Shown: positions 17,750 through 25,871 of the stretch, one piece after another
Position numbering within the stretch: the stretch's first letter is position 1
Layout of the letters: every line of letters begins with the position of its first letter
Source of the DNA: Bacteroidota bacterium
GTDB taxonomy: Bacteria; Bacteroidota; Bacteroidia; Flavobacteriales; Flavobacteriaceae
DNA: 64,000 nt
NCBI GenBank assembly: GCA_023386585.1
Contig: JAEWJM010000004.1
Coordinates: forward strand, 124,001-188,000
Direction: 5' to 3'
Made by a program: the position numbers and the translations under genes
The notes under the pieces: generated by a model
Told to the model about the DNA's origin: nothing
Databases searched by the model: none
Seen by the model: the letters and a program-made list of their open reading frames with translations, nothing else

Positions 17750-18088
17750 ATGGAAAAAAGAAAATTACCCAATGCAACCGCAGTTCTTGTTCTTGGAATC
17801 TGCTCTTTTATCGGATGCTGCTGCTACGGAATCGTAGGAATTATCCTGGCGGTTATCGCTCTGGTGCTTGCGTCAAAAGACATGAAACTCTATGTGGAGA
17901 ACCCTGAGCTCTACATTGACTATTCCAACCTGAACATCGGACGTATCCTGGCGATCATCGGACTTGTAGTCAGCATCGTTTATTTCGCATTCAGCGTGTA
18001 CATGATAGCCGTTGTGGGAGAAGAAGGAATGCAGTCGTTCCTGGATAACCTGAAGGTAAAGATCGAACACCAGCAAGAAAACCAATAA
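17750..18088 (+). CDS. CCC-motif membrane protein (DUF4190-like)
   Basis: Membrane protein of 112 residues. Two helices flank the Cys-rich turn FIGCCCYGIVGIILAVIALVLA, after which comes an amphipathic stretch (ENPELYIDYSNLNIGR) and a second helix pair (ILAIIGLVVSIVYFAFSVYMI), ending in a charged tail. The layout matches small DUF4190/CCC-motif proteins common in Flavobacteriia. No function is known. It is tightly linked to the DUF2752 gene (2-bp gap) and ends at a strong bidirectional terminator. Confidence 0.8.
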   Translation: MEKRKLPNATAVLVLGICSFIGCCCYGIVGIILAVIALVLASKDMKLYVENPELYIDYSNLNIGRILAIIGLVVSIVYFAFSVYMIAVVGEEGMQSFLDNLKVKIEHQQENQ

Positions 18089-18090
18089 AA

Positions 18091-18114
18091 AAAAGCCCTA
18101 GATTCAGGGCTTTT
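18091..18114. terminator. Bidirectional intrinsic terminator
   Basis: AAAAGCCCT and AGGGCTTTT form a 9-bp stem around a 6-base loop. The A- and T-runs on the two sides let it work for both the CCC-motif gene and the converging rocD gene. Confidence 0.85.
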
Positions 18115-18138
18115 CAGATAAAATCAACAGAAACGATT

Positions 18139-19404
18139 CTATTTCTCGAATTGCTTCAGTGTGCGGATTATGATCGAAACACAGTCGTTCAGCTGTTCCT
18201 CGTTCATGACCAAGGGTGGCGCAAAACGGATGATATTACCATGAGTTGGTTTTGCCAGAAGTCCATTATCACGCATTGCGATGCAAATATCCCAAGCTGT
18301 TGAACTGTCTTCGGAATCGTTTATTACGACCGCATTCAATAATCCTTTGCCGCGTACCAAAGTCGCGATATTCGATGTGCGAATGTACTCGTTGAGCTTT
18401 TCGCGGAAGATATTTCCAAGGTAAACTGCGTTTTCGGCAAGATTTTCATCGCGTACGACTTCAAGTGCAGCAACTGCAACCGCAGCAGCGACAGGATTTC
18501 CGCCAAAGGTCGATCCGTGCTGGCCGGGTTTGATCACTTCCATAATGTCGTCATTGGCAAGTACGGCCGAAACAGGGTAAACTCCACCCGAGATCGCTTT
18601 TCCAAGTATCAGGATGTCGGGCTTTACGTTTTCGTGATCAACCGCGAGCAACTTTCCGGTACGTGCAACTCCGGTTTGGACTTCATCAGCAATAAAAAGT
18701 ACATTATATTTTTCACAAAGCGATTTTGCTTTGGCGAGATAACCGTCCGCAGGAACATAAACACCGGCTTCGCCCTGGATCGGTTCAACGAGGAACCCTG
18801 CCACATTTTTATCCTGAAGCGCATTTTCAAGCGCATCTACGTCGTCGTATGGAATTTTTACAAATCCGGCGGTGTATGGCCCGAAATTCTTCCTTGCATT
18901 CTCATCATTTGAAAATGAAATTATAGTTGTAGTCCTTCCGTGGAAATTATTGTCGCAAACAATGATTTGTGCTTCATGCTCGGCAATTCCCTTCTTTTCG
19001 TACGCCCATTTGCGCGTCAGCTTGATGGCAGTTTCAACCGCTTCGGCTCCGGTATTCATCGGAAGGATTTTGTCAAACCCAAAGAACTCCGACATGAACT
19101 GTTCATACGGTCCAAGCTTGTCATTATAGAACGCGCGCGAGGTCAGTGTCAGCTTCTGCGCCTGTGCGACCATTGCATTGACAATTTTCGGATGACAATG
19201 ACCTTGGTTGACCGCCGAATAGGCCGATAGGAAATCGTAGTATTTTTTACCTTCAACGTCCCATACGTAAACACCTTCACCTTTTGACAAAACTACCGGA
19301 AGCGGATGATAATTGTGCGCGCCGTACTTGTTTTCGAGGTTCATTATCTCTGCGGATGTGATTTTTTCAGTAGCTGTCATTGATGGGAAATTTAAATTGC
19401 TCAA
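18139..19404 (-). CDS. rocD: Ornithine aminotransferase
   Basis: Class III PLP aminotransferase of 421 residues, converting ornithine and 2-oxoglutarate to glutamate semialdehyde and glutamate (arginine/proline interconversion). It shows the OAT-type N-terminus (ENKYGAHNYHPLPVVLSKGEGVYVWDVEG), NNFHGRT, ADEVQTGVARTG with the PLP-pyridine Asp, and the PLP lysine in ILGKAISGGVYPVSAVL. ATG 19380 (MTATEKITSAE) is an alternative start, closer to relatives; the -7 box at 19430 fits either. It shares a terminator with the converging membrane gene. Confidence 0.93.
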   Translation of the reverse strand: MSNLNFPSMTATEKITSAEIMNLENKYGAHNYHPLPVVLSKGEGVYVWDVEGKKYYDFLSAYSAVNQGHCHPKIVNAMVAQAQKLTLTSRAFYNDKLGPYEQFMSEFFGFDKILPMNTGAEAVETAIKLTRKWAYEKKGIAEHEAQIIVCDNNFHGRTTTIISFSNDENARKNFGPYTAGFVKIPYDDVDALENALQDKNVAGFLVEPIQGEAGVYVPADGYLAKAKSLCEKYNVLFIADEVQTGVARTGKLLAVDHENVKPDILILGKAISGGVYPVSAVLANDDIMEVIKPGQHGSTFGGNPVAAAVAVAALEVVRDENLAENAVYLGNIFREKLNEYIRTSNIATLVRGKGLLNAVVINDSEDSSTAWDICIAMRDNGLLAKPTHGNIIRFAPPLVMNEEQLNDCVSIIIRTLKQFEK

Positions 19405-19429
19405 AACTAGATTGTTGGATCAAACGATG

Positions 19430-19437
19430 CAAAATTA
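19430..19437 (-). promoter_or_regulatory. -7 box of rocD promoter
   Basis: CAAAATTA on the plus strand is TAATTTTG on the minus strand, 25 bases before the rocD start. Confidence 0.5.
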
Positions 19438-19560
19438 GTCATATTTCTATATATTCGGCGCCTCAACGCGAGCTAAAATTAAGCGGCAAATTGGACATTT
19501 TTAGTAAAATCTTAAGTTAAGTAAACATTAAAGCATCGGACACGAAAGCGCGGAAAGAGT

Positions 19561-19568
19561 TAAATTTG
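19561..19568 (+). promoter_or_regulatory. -7 box (TAAATTTG) of lipoprotein gene
   Basis: Exact TAnnTTTG, 20 bases before ATG 19589. Confidence 0.55.
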
Positions 19569-19588
19569 AGTACCTCAATAAAATTGCC

Positions 19589-20032
19589 ATGAAAAAATTA
19601 ACTACTATTCTCATAGCGTGTTTCTTTCTATTTGCCTGTGCGCCCGAAGACAACCGGTCGATTACGTTCCTTGATGCGCGCGTCAATGATACGATTCATC
19701 TGTTCAATACCTTTCACGTCGACTCACACGATTTCACAACACCGGATTACGCTTATACCGAAATCACCGTCACCGCGTCAATTGAAAGAAGCCCGGAGCG
19801 CGTAATCGGATTTACTGTCGAGCAATATCTTTTGGGCACCGAAGCCTGTTACTATTTCGTCTATATCGACGACGGAATTTCATATGAAAAGTTCGACGAT
19901 TCCTTTGTATTTACCGTAGTTGAAAACTCCGCGACCAGACTCCGAGGCATTTTTTCCGGTAAGTTAAAATCACCCCAAACCGGCGAAATCATTAACGTCA
20001 CGGGCGGAACTTTCGATGTCTTTCACTATTGA
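19589..20032 (+). CDS. Lipoprotein of unknown function
   Basis: Lipoprotein of 147 residues with lipobox FFLFAC (Cys17). The mature part is beta-rich with few charges in strands (YAYTEITVTASIE, CYYFVYIDDG, FVFTVVENSATRLRGIFSGKL), and the ending DVFHY is reminiscent of small outer-membrane-associated beta domains. There is no catalytic motif. The 3' end overlaps the converging osmC-like gene by 7 bases. Confidence 0.75.
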   Translation: MKKLTTILIACFFLFACAPEDNRSITFLDARVNDTIHLFNTFHVDSHDFTTPDYAYTEITVTASIERSPERVIGFTVEQYLLGTEACYYFVYIDDGISYEKFDDSFVFTVVENSATRLRGIFSGKLKSPQTGEIINVTGGTFDVFHY

Positions 20033-20439
20033 GACAAGGTCGCTTCTGACGTAATCTCGGTATTCAGCAGTTTTGAAATCGGACAGTTTTTCTCTGCTTT
20101 CTTCACCAATTCCTGAAACTTCTCGTTTTCCATTCCCGGAATCTGCGCGTTCACGGTCAACCTCGAGCTGAAGATGCTTCCGTTTTGCAAATCGATCACA
20201 CAACGCGTCTCGATTTTAGTCGCCTCCTTGCCTTCTTCCGTTATAAATGCGGAAAGCTGCATTGCAAAGCATCCGGCATGCGCTGCGGCGACAAGCTCTT
20301 CCGGATTGGTGCCGTTGCCTTCCTCAAAACGCGAGTGAAATGAATATTGAGTGTTGTTTAAAACGCTGCTTTGGGTTGTCAGTGTTCCCTGCCCTTCTTT
20401 GATTGAGCCTTTCCAGACTGCCGTTGCATTTCTTTTCAT
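20026..20439 (-). CDS. OsmC-family peroxiredoxin
   Basis: Thiol-dependent peroxidase of 137 residues reducing organic hydroperoxides. The two reactive cysteines are Cys57 (AHAGCFAM) and Cys119 (KNCPIS), with Glu48 in NPEELVAAAHA before the peroxidatic Cys; this is the OsmC rather than the Ohr spacing by general appearance. Cytoplasmic, dimeric in the family. Isolated gene; its end overlaps the lipoprotein gene by 7 bases. Confidence 0.88.
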   Translation of the reverse strand: MKRNATAVWKGSIKEGQGTLTTQSSVLNNTQYSFHSRFEEGNGTNPEELVAAAHAGCFAMQLSAFITEEGKEATKIETRCVIDLQNGSIFSSRLTVNAQIPGMENEKFQELVKKAEKNCPISKLLNTEITSEATLSQ

Positions 20440-20519
20440 GATGTTGGAGTTTTTGGTTTGACTTTTAAAAGTACGCCTTCAACCCGTAATCAACGGCGTG
20501 AATTTTAAAATGTTTAACA

Positions 20520-21068
20520 TCAATCCATTGCGGTAATCATCTCCTGCAGTTTGAGCGTTGTATTCCAATTGCGAGTAGTCGAAACGACTTTAAGACGGCT
20601 TTCGATATAGGTGTTTGTGAATTTTGAATCCGACGCAGAATTTGCAAACCTGATATAAATGTTGCTACCGACAACCTCAAATTCATCCGGTGCGAACTTC
20701 TGCACATCGAGCAGCGCCACATTTTCGGCTGAAGGTACAGCCGATAAAAACACGACGTAAATCCGCTTCGTCCCGCTTTCCTTCTCGTGCGAATAAGGAT
20801 TGTTTGCAATTGCCTTTTCAATATCGGATTCATCCAAAATAATCACGCCCACATCAAAACCATAATCCTTTTTGATGAGGCTGACAATCGATTTTTGAAC
20901 CCATTCGGCGCTGGATGACTTGCTTTTAAAAACAATATTTCCGCTTTGGATATACGTTTTCACACTCTCGAATCCGCTACGTTCCATTTTCTGGCGCAGG
21001 TCTTCCATTTTGATGATTTTGTGTCCGCTGACATTGATTCCGCGCAGTAAGGCAATGTATTTTTTCAT
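20520..21068 (-). CDS. DUF1697 family protein
   Basis: Protein of 182 residues with the family start KYIALLRGINVSGHKIIKM and the following FESVKTYIQSGNIVFKS, which together define DUF1697. The domain is soluble and appears widely in bacteria; its function is unknown. Nothing in the neighbourhood suggests one: the gene lies between osmC and the divergent rlmD. Confidence 0.88.
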   Translation of the reverse strand: MKKYIALLRGINVSGHKIIKMEDLRQKMERSGFESVKTYIQSGNIVFKSKSSSAEWVQKSIVSLIKKDYGFDVGVIILDESDIEKAIANNPYSHEKESGTKRIYVVFLSAVPSAENVALLDVQKFAPDEFEVVGSNIYIRFANSASDSKFTNTYIESRLKVVSTTRNWNTTLKLQEMITAMD

Positions 21069-21125
21069 AATTGTACGTGAGCCGTGAAGTTACCAAATCT
21101 GCCGATTATTTTCTACCGAAATGAC

Positions 21126-21133
21126 TACTTTTG
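21126..21133 (+). promoter_or_regulatory. -7 box (TACTTTTG) directly before rlmD
   Basis: Exact TAnnTTTG ending only 4 bases before ATG 21138. Transcription would begin at or very near the A of the start codon, which implies a leaderless or almost leaderless mRNA. Confidence 0.6.
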
Positions 21134-21137
21134 CGCC

Positions 21138-22550
21138 ATGTCAAGAAAAAATACCGATAAGCTCGTTTTTTATAATATTAAAGTCACCGATGCCGGCGCG
21201 AAAGGCGTATCTGTGGCAAAGGCACCCGACGGAAAAGTGATTTTCATTACCAACGCGGTCCCAGGCGATGTCGTTGATGTGCAGACATTCAAAAAACGTA
21301 AGGCCTACTACGAAGGGAAAGTCATCAAAATTCACGAGTTTTCCGAATTTCGCGTTGATCCGCCGTGTATTCATTTCGGCATTTGCGGCGGATGCAAATG
21401 GCAAAACATGGAATATCGCCAGCAGCTGAACTTCAAGCACAATGAAGTTTACAACCAGCTCAAGCGCATTGGTAAAGTCGACTTGCCCGAATTTGAGCCG
21501 ATTCTTGGCTCCGAAAAGCAATATTTTTACCGCAATAAAATGGAGTTTTCGTTTTCCGATAGCCGTTGGCTTACCGAGGACGAAATAGGAAGCGATGGCG
21601 AGATCGACAACCGGAATGCGCTCGGATTTCATATTCCCAAAATGTGGGACAAAATCCTCGACATCCAGAAATGCCACCTGCAGGAAGATCCGTCAAACGC
21701 AATCCGGAACTCCCTCCGTGAATTTGCCAAAGCCAACAATCTCGAGTTCTTCAACCCGCGCCACCATTCGGGGCTCCTGCGCACGATGATGATCCGCACG
21801 GCATCGACGGGGGAAATTATGGTGTTGATTCAGTTCTTCGACGACAAACCGCTGGAGATCGAACAGGTGATGCAGTTCCTTTCCGATTCTTTTCCGCAGA
21901 TCACATCGCTGCTTTACGTAATCAACCAAAAGCCGAACGATACGTTGTACGACCAGGAAATCATTCTTTACAAAGGACGCGATTTCATCCTTGAGGAAAT
22001 GGAAGGTTTGCAGTTCAGCATCAGCGCCAAATCATTTTATCAGACGAATTCGGAACAGGCCTACCGACTTTACAGCATTGCCCGCGATTTCGCCGGACTC
22101 ACCGGCAATGAAACCGTTTACGACCTTTACACCGGAACCGGGACTATTGCACAATTTGTTTCCCGCAATGCGAAAAAGGTCGTGGGCGTTGAAGCCGTTC
22201 CGCAGGCGATAGAAGACGCGCGCGAAAATGCCAAAAGAAATAACATTACCAATTGTGAATTTCTCGTTGGCGATATGAAAGACGTTTTTAATGATGATTT
22301 TCTGAAAGTGCACGGCAAACCGGACGTGATTATCACCGATCCGCCGCGTGACGGAATGCATAAAGATGTTGTTGACCAGCTGCTGCGGATTGGCGCCCCG
22401 AAAATCGTTTATGTCAGTTGTAACGCCGCAACACAAGCGCGTGACCTCGCGATCCTTGATGAAAAATACAAGGTGGAACGCGTCCGCCCCGTTGATATGT
22501 TCCCGCAAACGCACCACGTTGAAAATGTCGTACTTTTGACCAAAAGGTAA
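21138..22550 (+). CDS. rlmD: 23S rRNA (uracil-1939-C5)-methyltransferase RlmD
   Basis: SAM-dependent m5U methyltransferase of 470 residues with an N-terminal TRAM domain (about 1-60), the [4Fe-4S] cysteines in PPCIHFGICGGCKWQ, the SAM motif YDLYTGTGTIAQF, and the catalytic Cys in VYVSCNAATQARDL. Fe-S ligands favour RlmD over RlmC, although TrmA/RlmCD paralogues are hard to separate by eye. The frame opens earlier at 21084, but the promoter box at 21126 makes ATG 21138 the start. It leads a likely operon with DUF6452 and DUF6048. Confidence 0.92.
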   Translation: MSRKNTDKLVFYNIKVTDAGAKGVSVAKAPDGKVIFITNAVPGDVVDVQTFKKRKAYYEGKVIKIHEFSEFRVDPPCIHFGICGGCKWQNMEYRQQLNFKHNEVYNQLKRIGKVDLPEFEPILGSEKQYFYRNKMEFSFSDSRWLTEDEIGSDGEIDNRNALGFHIPKMWDKILDIQKCHLQEDPSNAIRNSLREFAKANNLEFFNPRHHSGLLRTMMIRTASTGEIMVLIQFFDDKPLEIEQVMQFLSDSFPQITSLLYVINQKPNDTLYDQEIILYKGRDFILEEMEGLQFSISAKSFYQTNSEQAYRLYSIARDFAGLTGNETVYDLYTGTGTIAQFVSRNAKKVVGVEAVPQAIEDARENAKRNNITNCEFLVGDMKDVFNDDFLKVHGKPDVIITDPPRDGMHKDVVDQLLRIGAPKIVYVSCNAATQARDLAILDEKYKVERVRPVDMFPQTHHVENVVLLTKR

Positions 22551-22557
22551 AAAGCCA

Positions 22558-23067
22558 ATGAAAAAAATTGTTTTCGCCTCGCTCCTTTTACTTCTGGTTG
22601 GCGCTGTTTTCTGGAATTGTGAAAAAGACGATATCTGCGATGAAAGCACGGCAACGACGCCGCGAATTGTTTTATCCTTTTATGACATCAACGATCCGAC
22701 AACGTTGAAAAACGTCAATTCGCTGGCAATTACCGGCGAAGGCGTCACGGATCCAATCGGAACATACAGCGCTGTGAGCACGATAAAGCTTCCATTGAAA
22801 ACGACCGACGACATAACCCGTTATTCGCTCGTGCTAAACAGTACCGACGCGACTTTTTCCAACTCAGATAACCTCGAATTCAACTACGCACGCAACGACG
22901 TTTATATTTCACGCGCTTGTGGATATAAGACATTATTCAACCTTGACCCGGTGATTCCGGTTGTCAAAACAGATCCCGTCGCCGATGGTTTTTGGATTCA
23001 GAACATCACGGTAAACCAAGCCAATATCAACAACGAAGATGAGACGCACGTCAATATTTACTTTTAG
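22558..23067 (+). CDS. DUF6452 family lipoprotein-like protein
   Basis: Protein of 169 residues with a signal region and a Cys at position 21 (FWNCEKDDIC), so probably a lipoprotein, though the lipobox is imperfect. The rest is a beta-rich domain with an additional Cys pair. In Flavobacteriia this family usually follows rlmD and precedes a DUF6048 protein, as here (7-bp gap before, 29-base overlap after). Function unknown; a cell-envelope role is likely. Confidence 0.8.
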   Translation: MKKIVFASLLLLLVGAVFWNCEKDDICDESTATTPRIVLSFYDINDPTTLKNVNSLAITGEGVTDPIGTYSAVSTIKLPLKTTDDITRYSLVLNSTDATFSNSDNLEFNYARNDVYISRACGYKTLFNLDPVIPVVKTDPVADGFWIQNITVNQANINNEDETHVNIYF

Positions 23068-23773
23068 TCTGTTTCTTTTGGTTGTCTCTGCTTCAATCGG
23101 TCAGACAACAAAGAAAGACACTGTTCCGGTGAAGACCGAAAGGTACGGAATACGCGTTGGCGCCGATCTTTATAAGTTGGCACGATCGGTTTACGATAAA
23201 GATTACAAAGGAATTGAACTCGTTGGCGATTACAGGCTGACACGAAAGTTTTATCTCGCCGCTGAACTTGGAAACGAAAACAAGACAACCGATGATGCGC
23301 GGCTGAATTTCACTACCAAAGGCACGTTCCTTAAAGCGGGTTTCGACTACAACACCTACGAAAACTGGCTCGATATGGAAAACATGGTTTACGTTGGGCT
23401 TCGTTACGGCGTAAGCAGCTTCAGCCAGGAATTGAACAGCTACAAGACCTACAACACAACGCCTTATTTTGGCGAAATGCCGGATATTGTGGCGGGTCAA
23501 AAGTTCAGCGGACTCACCGCAAGTTGGGTTGAAGTGGTCGCTGGAGTGAAAGTCGAACTTTTCCAGAATTTTTATGCCGGATTCAGCGCGAGGTTGAACC
23601 GGATGGTTTCAAACAAACAGCCTTCAAATTTTGAAAACCTGTATATTCCGGGATTTAACCGCACCTACAGCGGTGATTTTGGCGTCGGCTTTAATTACAC
23701 GGTTTCCTATTTTATTCCGCTTTACAAATCGAAAGTCAAACCAAAGGAAAGCGAACAAAAACCAAAAAAATAA
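23039..23773 (+). CDS. DUF6048 family outer-membrane-like protein
   Basis: Protein of 244 residues with a cleavable signal (ending ASIGQ) and alternating beta-strands (YGIRVGADLYKLA, GIELVGDYRLTRKFYLAAELG, FLKAGFDYNTYENW, YVGLRYGVSSFSQ), consistent with a small outer-membrane barrel. The C-terminus is a Lys-rich tail. Start ATG 23039 lies inside the upstream gene, a 29-base overlap that implies coupling. No function is known; the pair with DUF6452 may form an envelope complex (inference). Confidence 0.8.
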   Translation: MRRTSIFTFSLFLLVVSASIGQTTKKDTVPVKTERYGIRVGADLYKLARSVYDKDYKGIELVGDYRLTRKFYLAAELGNENKTTDDARLNFTTKGTFLKAGFDYNTYENWLDMENMVYVGLRYGVSSFSQELNSYKTYNTTPYFGEMPDIVAGQKFSGLTASWVEVVAGVKVELFQNFYAGFSARLNRMVSNKQPSNFENLYIPGFNRTYSGDFGVGFNYTVSYFIPLYKSKVKPKESEQKPKK

Positions 23774-24391
23774 TTGAACAGGATAGTTGGATTGAACGTT
23801 CCGCAACTGCTCATCTTATTGCGATTGATTCTCGCGCCGATAATGGTCGTTATCGCATGGAAATTTCAAGAGATTGCGCCGATGCTCCTGACTGTATTAA
23901 TGTACATCGGACTTCTCTCCGACATTTTCGACGGAATCATCGCACGAAAACAGAACCTTTCAACCGAGAAACTGCGTCGGCTTGATAGTCAAACCGATCT
24001 TATTTTCTGGATTGGCGTCGGTGTTTGCTGTTGGCTTCTTCGTCCCGAGATTGTTTTACGGCACAAATATGAGATTGGGATTGTGATCGTGCTGGAAATG
24101 CTCTGTTACCTGACAAGCATCGTCAAATTCGGAAAAGAAACCTGTACGCATGCCTTTCTTTCAAAAATCTGGGGAATAACCCTGCTTGCGGCTTTTACCT
24201 CGATGATCGGATTTAATCATGACGGCGTATTGTTCACATTGATGTTCGTCATGGCGTGCATTTCACAACTGGATGTGATCTTGATCGTGTTGATCCTTCC
24301 AAAGTGGCAGCACGACATTCCGAGTTGCTATCATGCAATGCTAATACGTAAGGGAAAAACATTCAAAAAGAGCAAACTGCTGAACAGTTGA
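23774..24391 (+). CDS. CDP-alcohol phosphatidyltransferase family protein
   Basis: Integral membrane enzyme of 205 residues with several helices. The family motif D-x2-D-G-x2-A-R-x8-G-x3-D-x3-D is present from Asp50 to Asp75, with all four Asp (50, 53, 71, 75) kept, but the second Gly is Leu67. Phospholipid head-group or CDP-alcohol transfer is therefore likely, with an unusual active-site backbone. The start is TTG 23774 directly after the stop of DUF6048, with the sequence MNRIVGLNVPQLLILLR fitting relatives. It abuts the convergent small membrane gene with no gap. Confidence 0.82.
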   Translation: MNRIVGLNVPQLLILLRLILAPIMVVIAWKFQEIAPMLLTVLMYIGLLSDIFDGIIARKQNLSTEKLRRLDSQTDLIFWIGVGVCCWLLRPEIVLRHKYEIGIVIVLEMLCYLTSIVKFGKETCTHAFLSKIWGITLLAAFTSMIGFNHDGVLFTLMFVMACISQLDVILIVLILPKWQHDIPSCYHAMLIRKGKTFKKSKLLNS

Positions 24392-24625
24392 TTACTTTAT
24401 TTCGCGGATTCCTTTAATGAAAAGCCACTTTACGAACATTTTGTCACCTGTTTTTGTCTTTACGGCCTGGAACTTTGGCGACAGCAGCGTTCCCACCACA
24501 AATGCAGTCACCGGAATCCAGATTCCCTGCAGATGGGTATATTCGTCGATGAGATAGCGAAAGGATAAGAAAAGGGCGGCAAAACACACCAATTGGTAGA
24601 TCAGTGCTTTGGTTTGTAAGTTCAT
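24392..24625 (-). CDS. Small membrane protein
   Basis: Protein of 77 residues with two hydrophobic segments (LVCFAALFLSFRYL and GIWIPVTAFVVGTLLSP) and a basic C-terminal tail. I recognise no family. Its start overlaps the stop of the upstream THUMP methyltransferase gene by 4 bases (ATGA), so the two are co-translated. Confidence 0.7.
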   Translation of the reverse strand: MNLQTKALIYQLVCFAALFLSFRYLIDEYTHLQGIWIPVTAFVVGTLLSPKFQAVKTKTGDKMFVKWLFIKGIREIK

Positions 24626-25794
24626 AGTTGTTCGTTTTCTGAATTGAATTTTGCGCGTTTGCTTCCTTCGTACATTTCAAACTTCACAAATCGCGTTTCG
24701 ATGCTGCCGTTGAACAATTTGATTTTACGCGAAGGTTTCAATCCGACGTATTTGAGCGCTTCGAGGTTTCCGGTAATAAACCATGCGTTGGTATTCGGAT
24801 AACCTTGCTTTAAAGTATCGCCGAGCTCGCGGTAAAAACGTTCCAGATCGATATCCAAACGTTCGCCATATGGCGGATTAAAAACCATATGCAGCGGACC
24901 GCGGGTTTCTTTTTTGGTGTCGAAAAAATTACGTTCGTGGATTGTTATGTATTCCGAAAAGTTCGCGTTGGCAATGTTGTCTTTTGCCTTGGCCACTGCG
25001 GAAGGCGCTTTATCGTAGCCCGAAATGGTATAATGAAATTCGCGCACTTTCTTGAGCAGTGAATCCATTATGGTATCGAAAAGTGCGTTGTCCCAGTCTT
25101 TCCACTTTTCAAACGCAAATTCCTTCCGATTGATATTTGCCGGGATATTGCACGCGATCATTGCGGCTTCGGCCAGGATTGTTCCGCTTCCGCACATCGG
25201 ATCGAGGAAATCGCCTTGTCCGTCCCAACCCGAAAGCAGCAGCATACCTGCCGCCAGGACTTCATTTATCGGAGCTATATTCGTTGCCGAGCGATAACCG
25301 CGGTGATTGAGCGGCGCGCCTGAAGTGTCCAACGCAACCGAGCATTGTTCACGATCGATATGCAAATTGATCCGCAAATCGGGATGGTCTTTTTCTATCG
25401 ATGGGCGTTGGCCGGTCCGGGTGCGGAACTGGTCAACGATTGCATCCTTTGCCTTGAGCGCCGCAAATTGCGAATGGCGGAAATAATCCGAATGTACCGT
25501 CGCATCAATGACAAATGTATCGGAAGCGTCCATATAGTTTGACCAGTCGACGGCCGAAATCCCGCGATAAAGATGATCTTCATGCGTCGCACGGAACTGG
25601 TGAATCGGCATCAGGATCTTCAACGCCGACCGGAGAGCGATATTTGCCTTGTACATAAAGCCTTTGTCGCCTTTGAACTGCACCATCCGCACGCCCATTG
25701 AAACATCCTGCGCGCCAAGCGCACGAAGCTCGGCAGCGAGAATCTCCTCAAAGCCGAAAAATGTCTTGGCGATCATTGTAAAATTATTTTCCAT
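24622..25794 (-). CDS. THUMP-domain RNA methyltransferase (RlmL/RlmKL-N-like)
   Basis: Class I SAM-dependent RNA methyltransferase of 390 residues. The N-terminal THUMP region (about 50-160, including ALRSALKILMPI) is followed by a Rossmann domain with FLDPMCGSGTILAEAAMIA and the NPPY-type motif VFNPPYGERL, typical of N2-guanine methylation. The layout matches the N-terminal half of E. coli RlmL (m2G2445 of 23S rRNA) without the RlmK half. Promoter at 25825-25832. A tRNA target (TrmN type) is the alternative. Confidence 0.88.
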   Translation of the reverse strand: MENNFTMIAKTFFGFEEILAAELRALGAQDVSMGVRMVQFKGDKGFMYKANIALRSALKILMPIHQFRATHEDHLYRGISAVDWSNYMDASDTFVIDATVHSDYFRHSQFAALKAKDAIVDQFRTRTGQRPSIEKDHPDLRINLHIDREQCSVALDTSGAPLNHRGYRSATNIAPINEVLAAGMLLLSGWDGQGDFLDPMCGSGTILAEAAMIACNIPANINRKEFAFEKWKDWDNALFDTIMDSLLKKVREFHYTISGYDKAPSAVAKAKDNIANANFSEYITIHERNFFDTKKETRGPLHMVFNPPYGERLDIDLERFYRELGDTLKQGYPNTNAWFITGNLEALKYVGLKPSRKIKLFNGSIETRFVKFEMYEGSKRAKFNSENEQL

Positions 25795-25824
25795 AGTCGA
25801 ATGGGGCGGTTGTGGTTAACTCGG

Positions 25825-25832
25825 CAAAAATA
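25825..25832 (-). promoter_or_regulatory. -7 box of THUMP methyltransferase gene
   Basis: CAAAAATA on the plus strand reads TATTTTTG on the minus strand; 30 bases from the start at 25794. It lies 3 bp from the -7 box of the divergent gene. Confidence 0.5.
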
Positions 25833-25835
25833 AGT

Positions 25836-25843
25836 TAAATTTG
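25836..25843 (+). promoter_or_regulatory. -7 box (TAAATTTG) of methyltransferase gene
   Basis: Exact TAnnTTTG, 28 bases before ATG 25872. A TTG at 25810-25812 is a possible -33 element with 23-bp spacing. Confidence 0.55.
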
Positions 25844-25871
25844 CGGGTGAGGAATCCTTGACCAAAATTAA

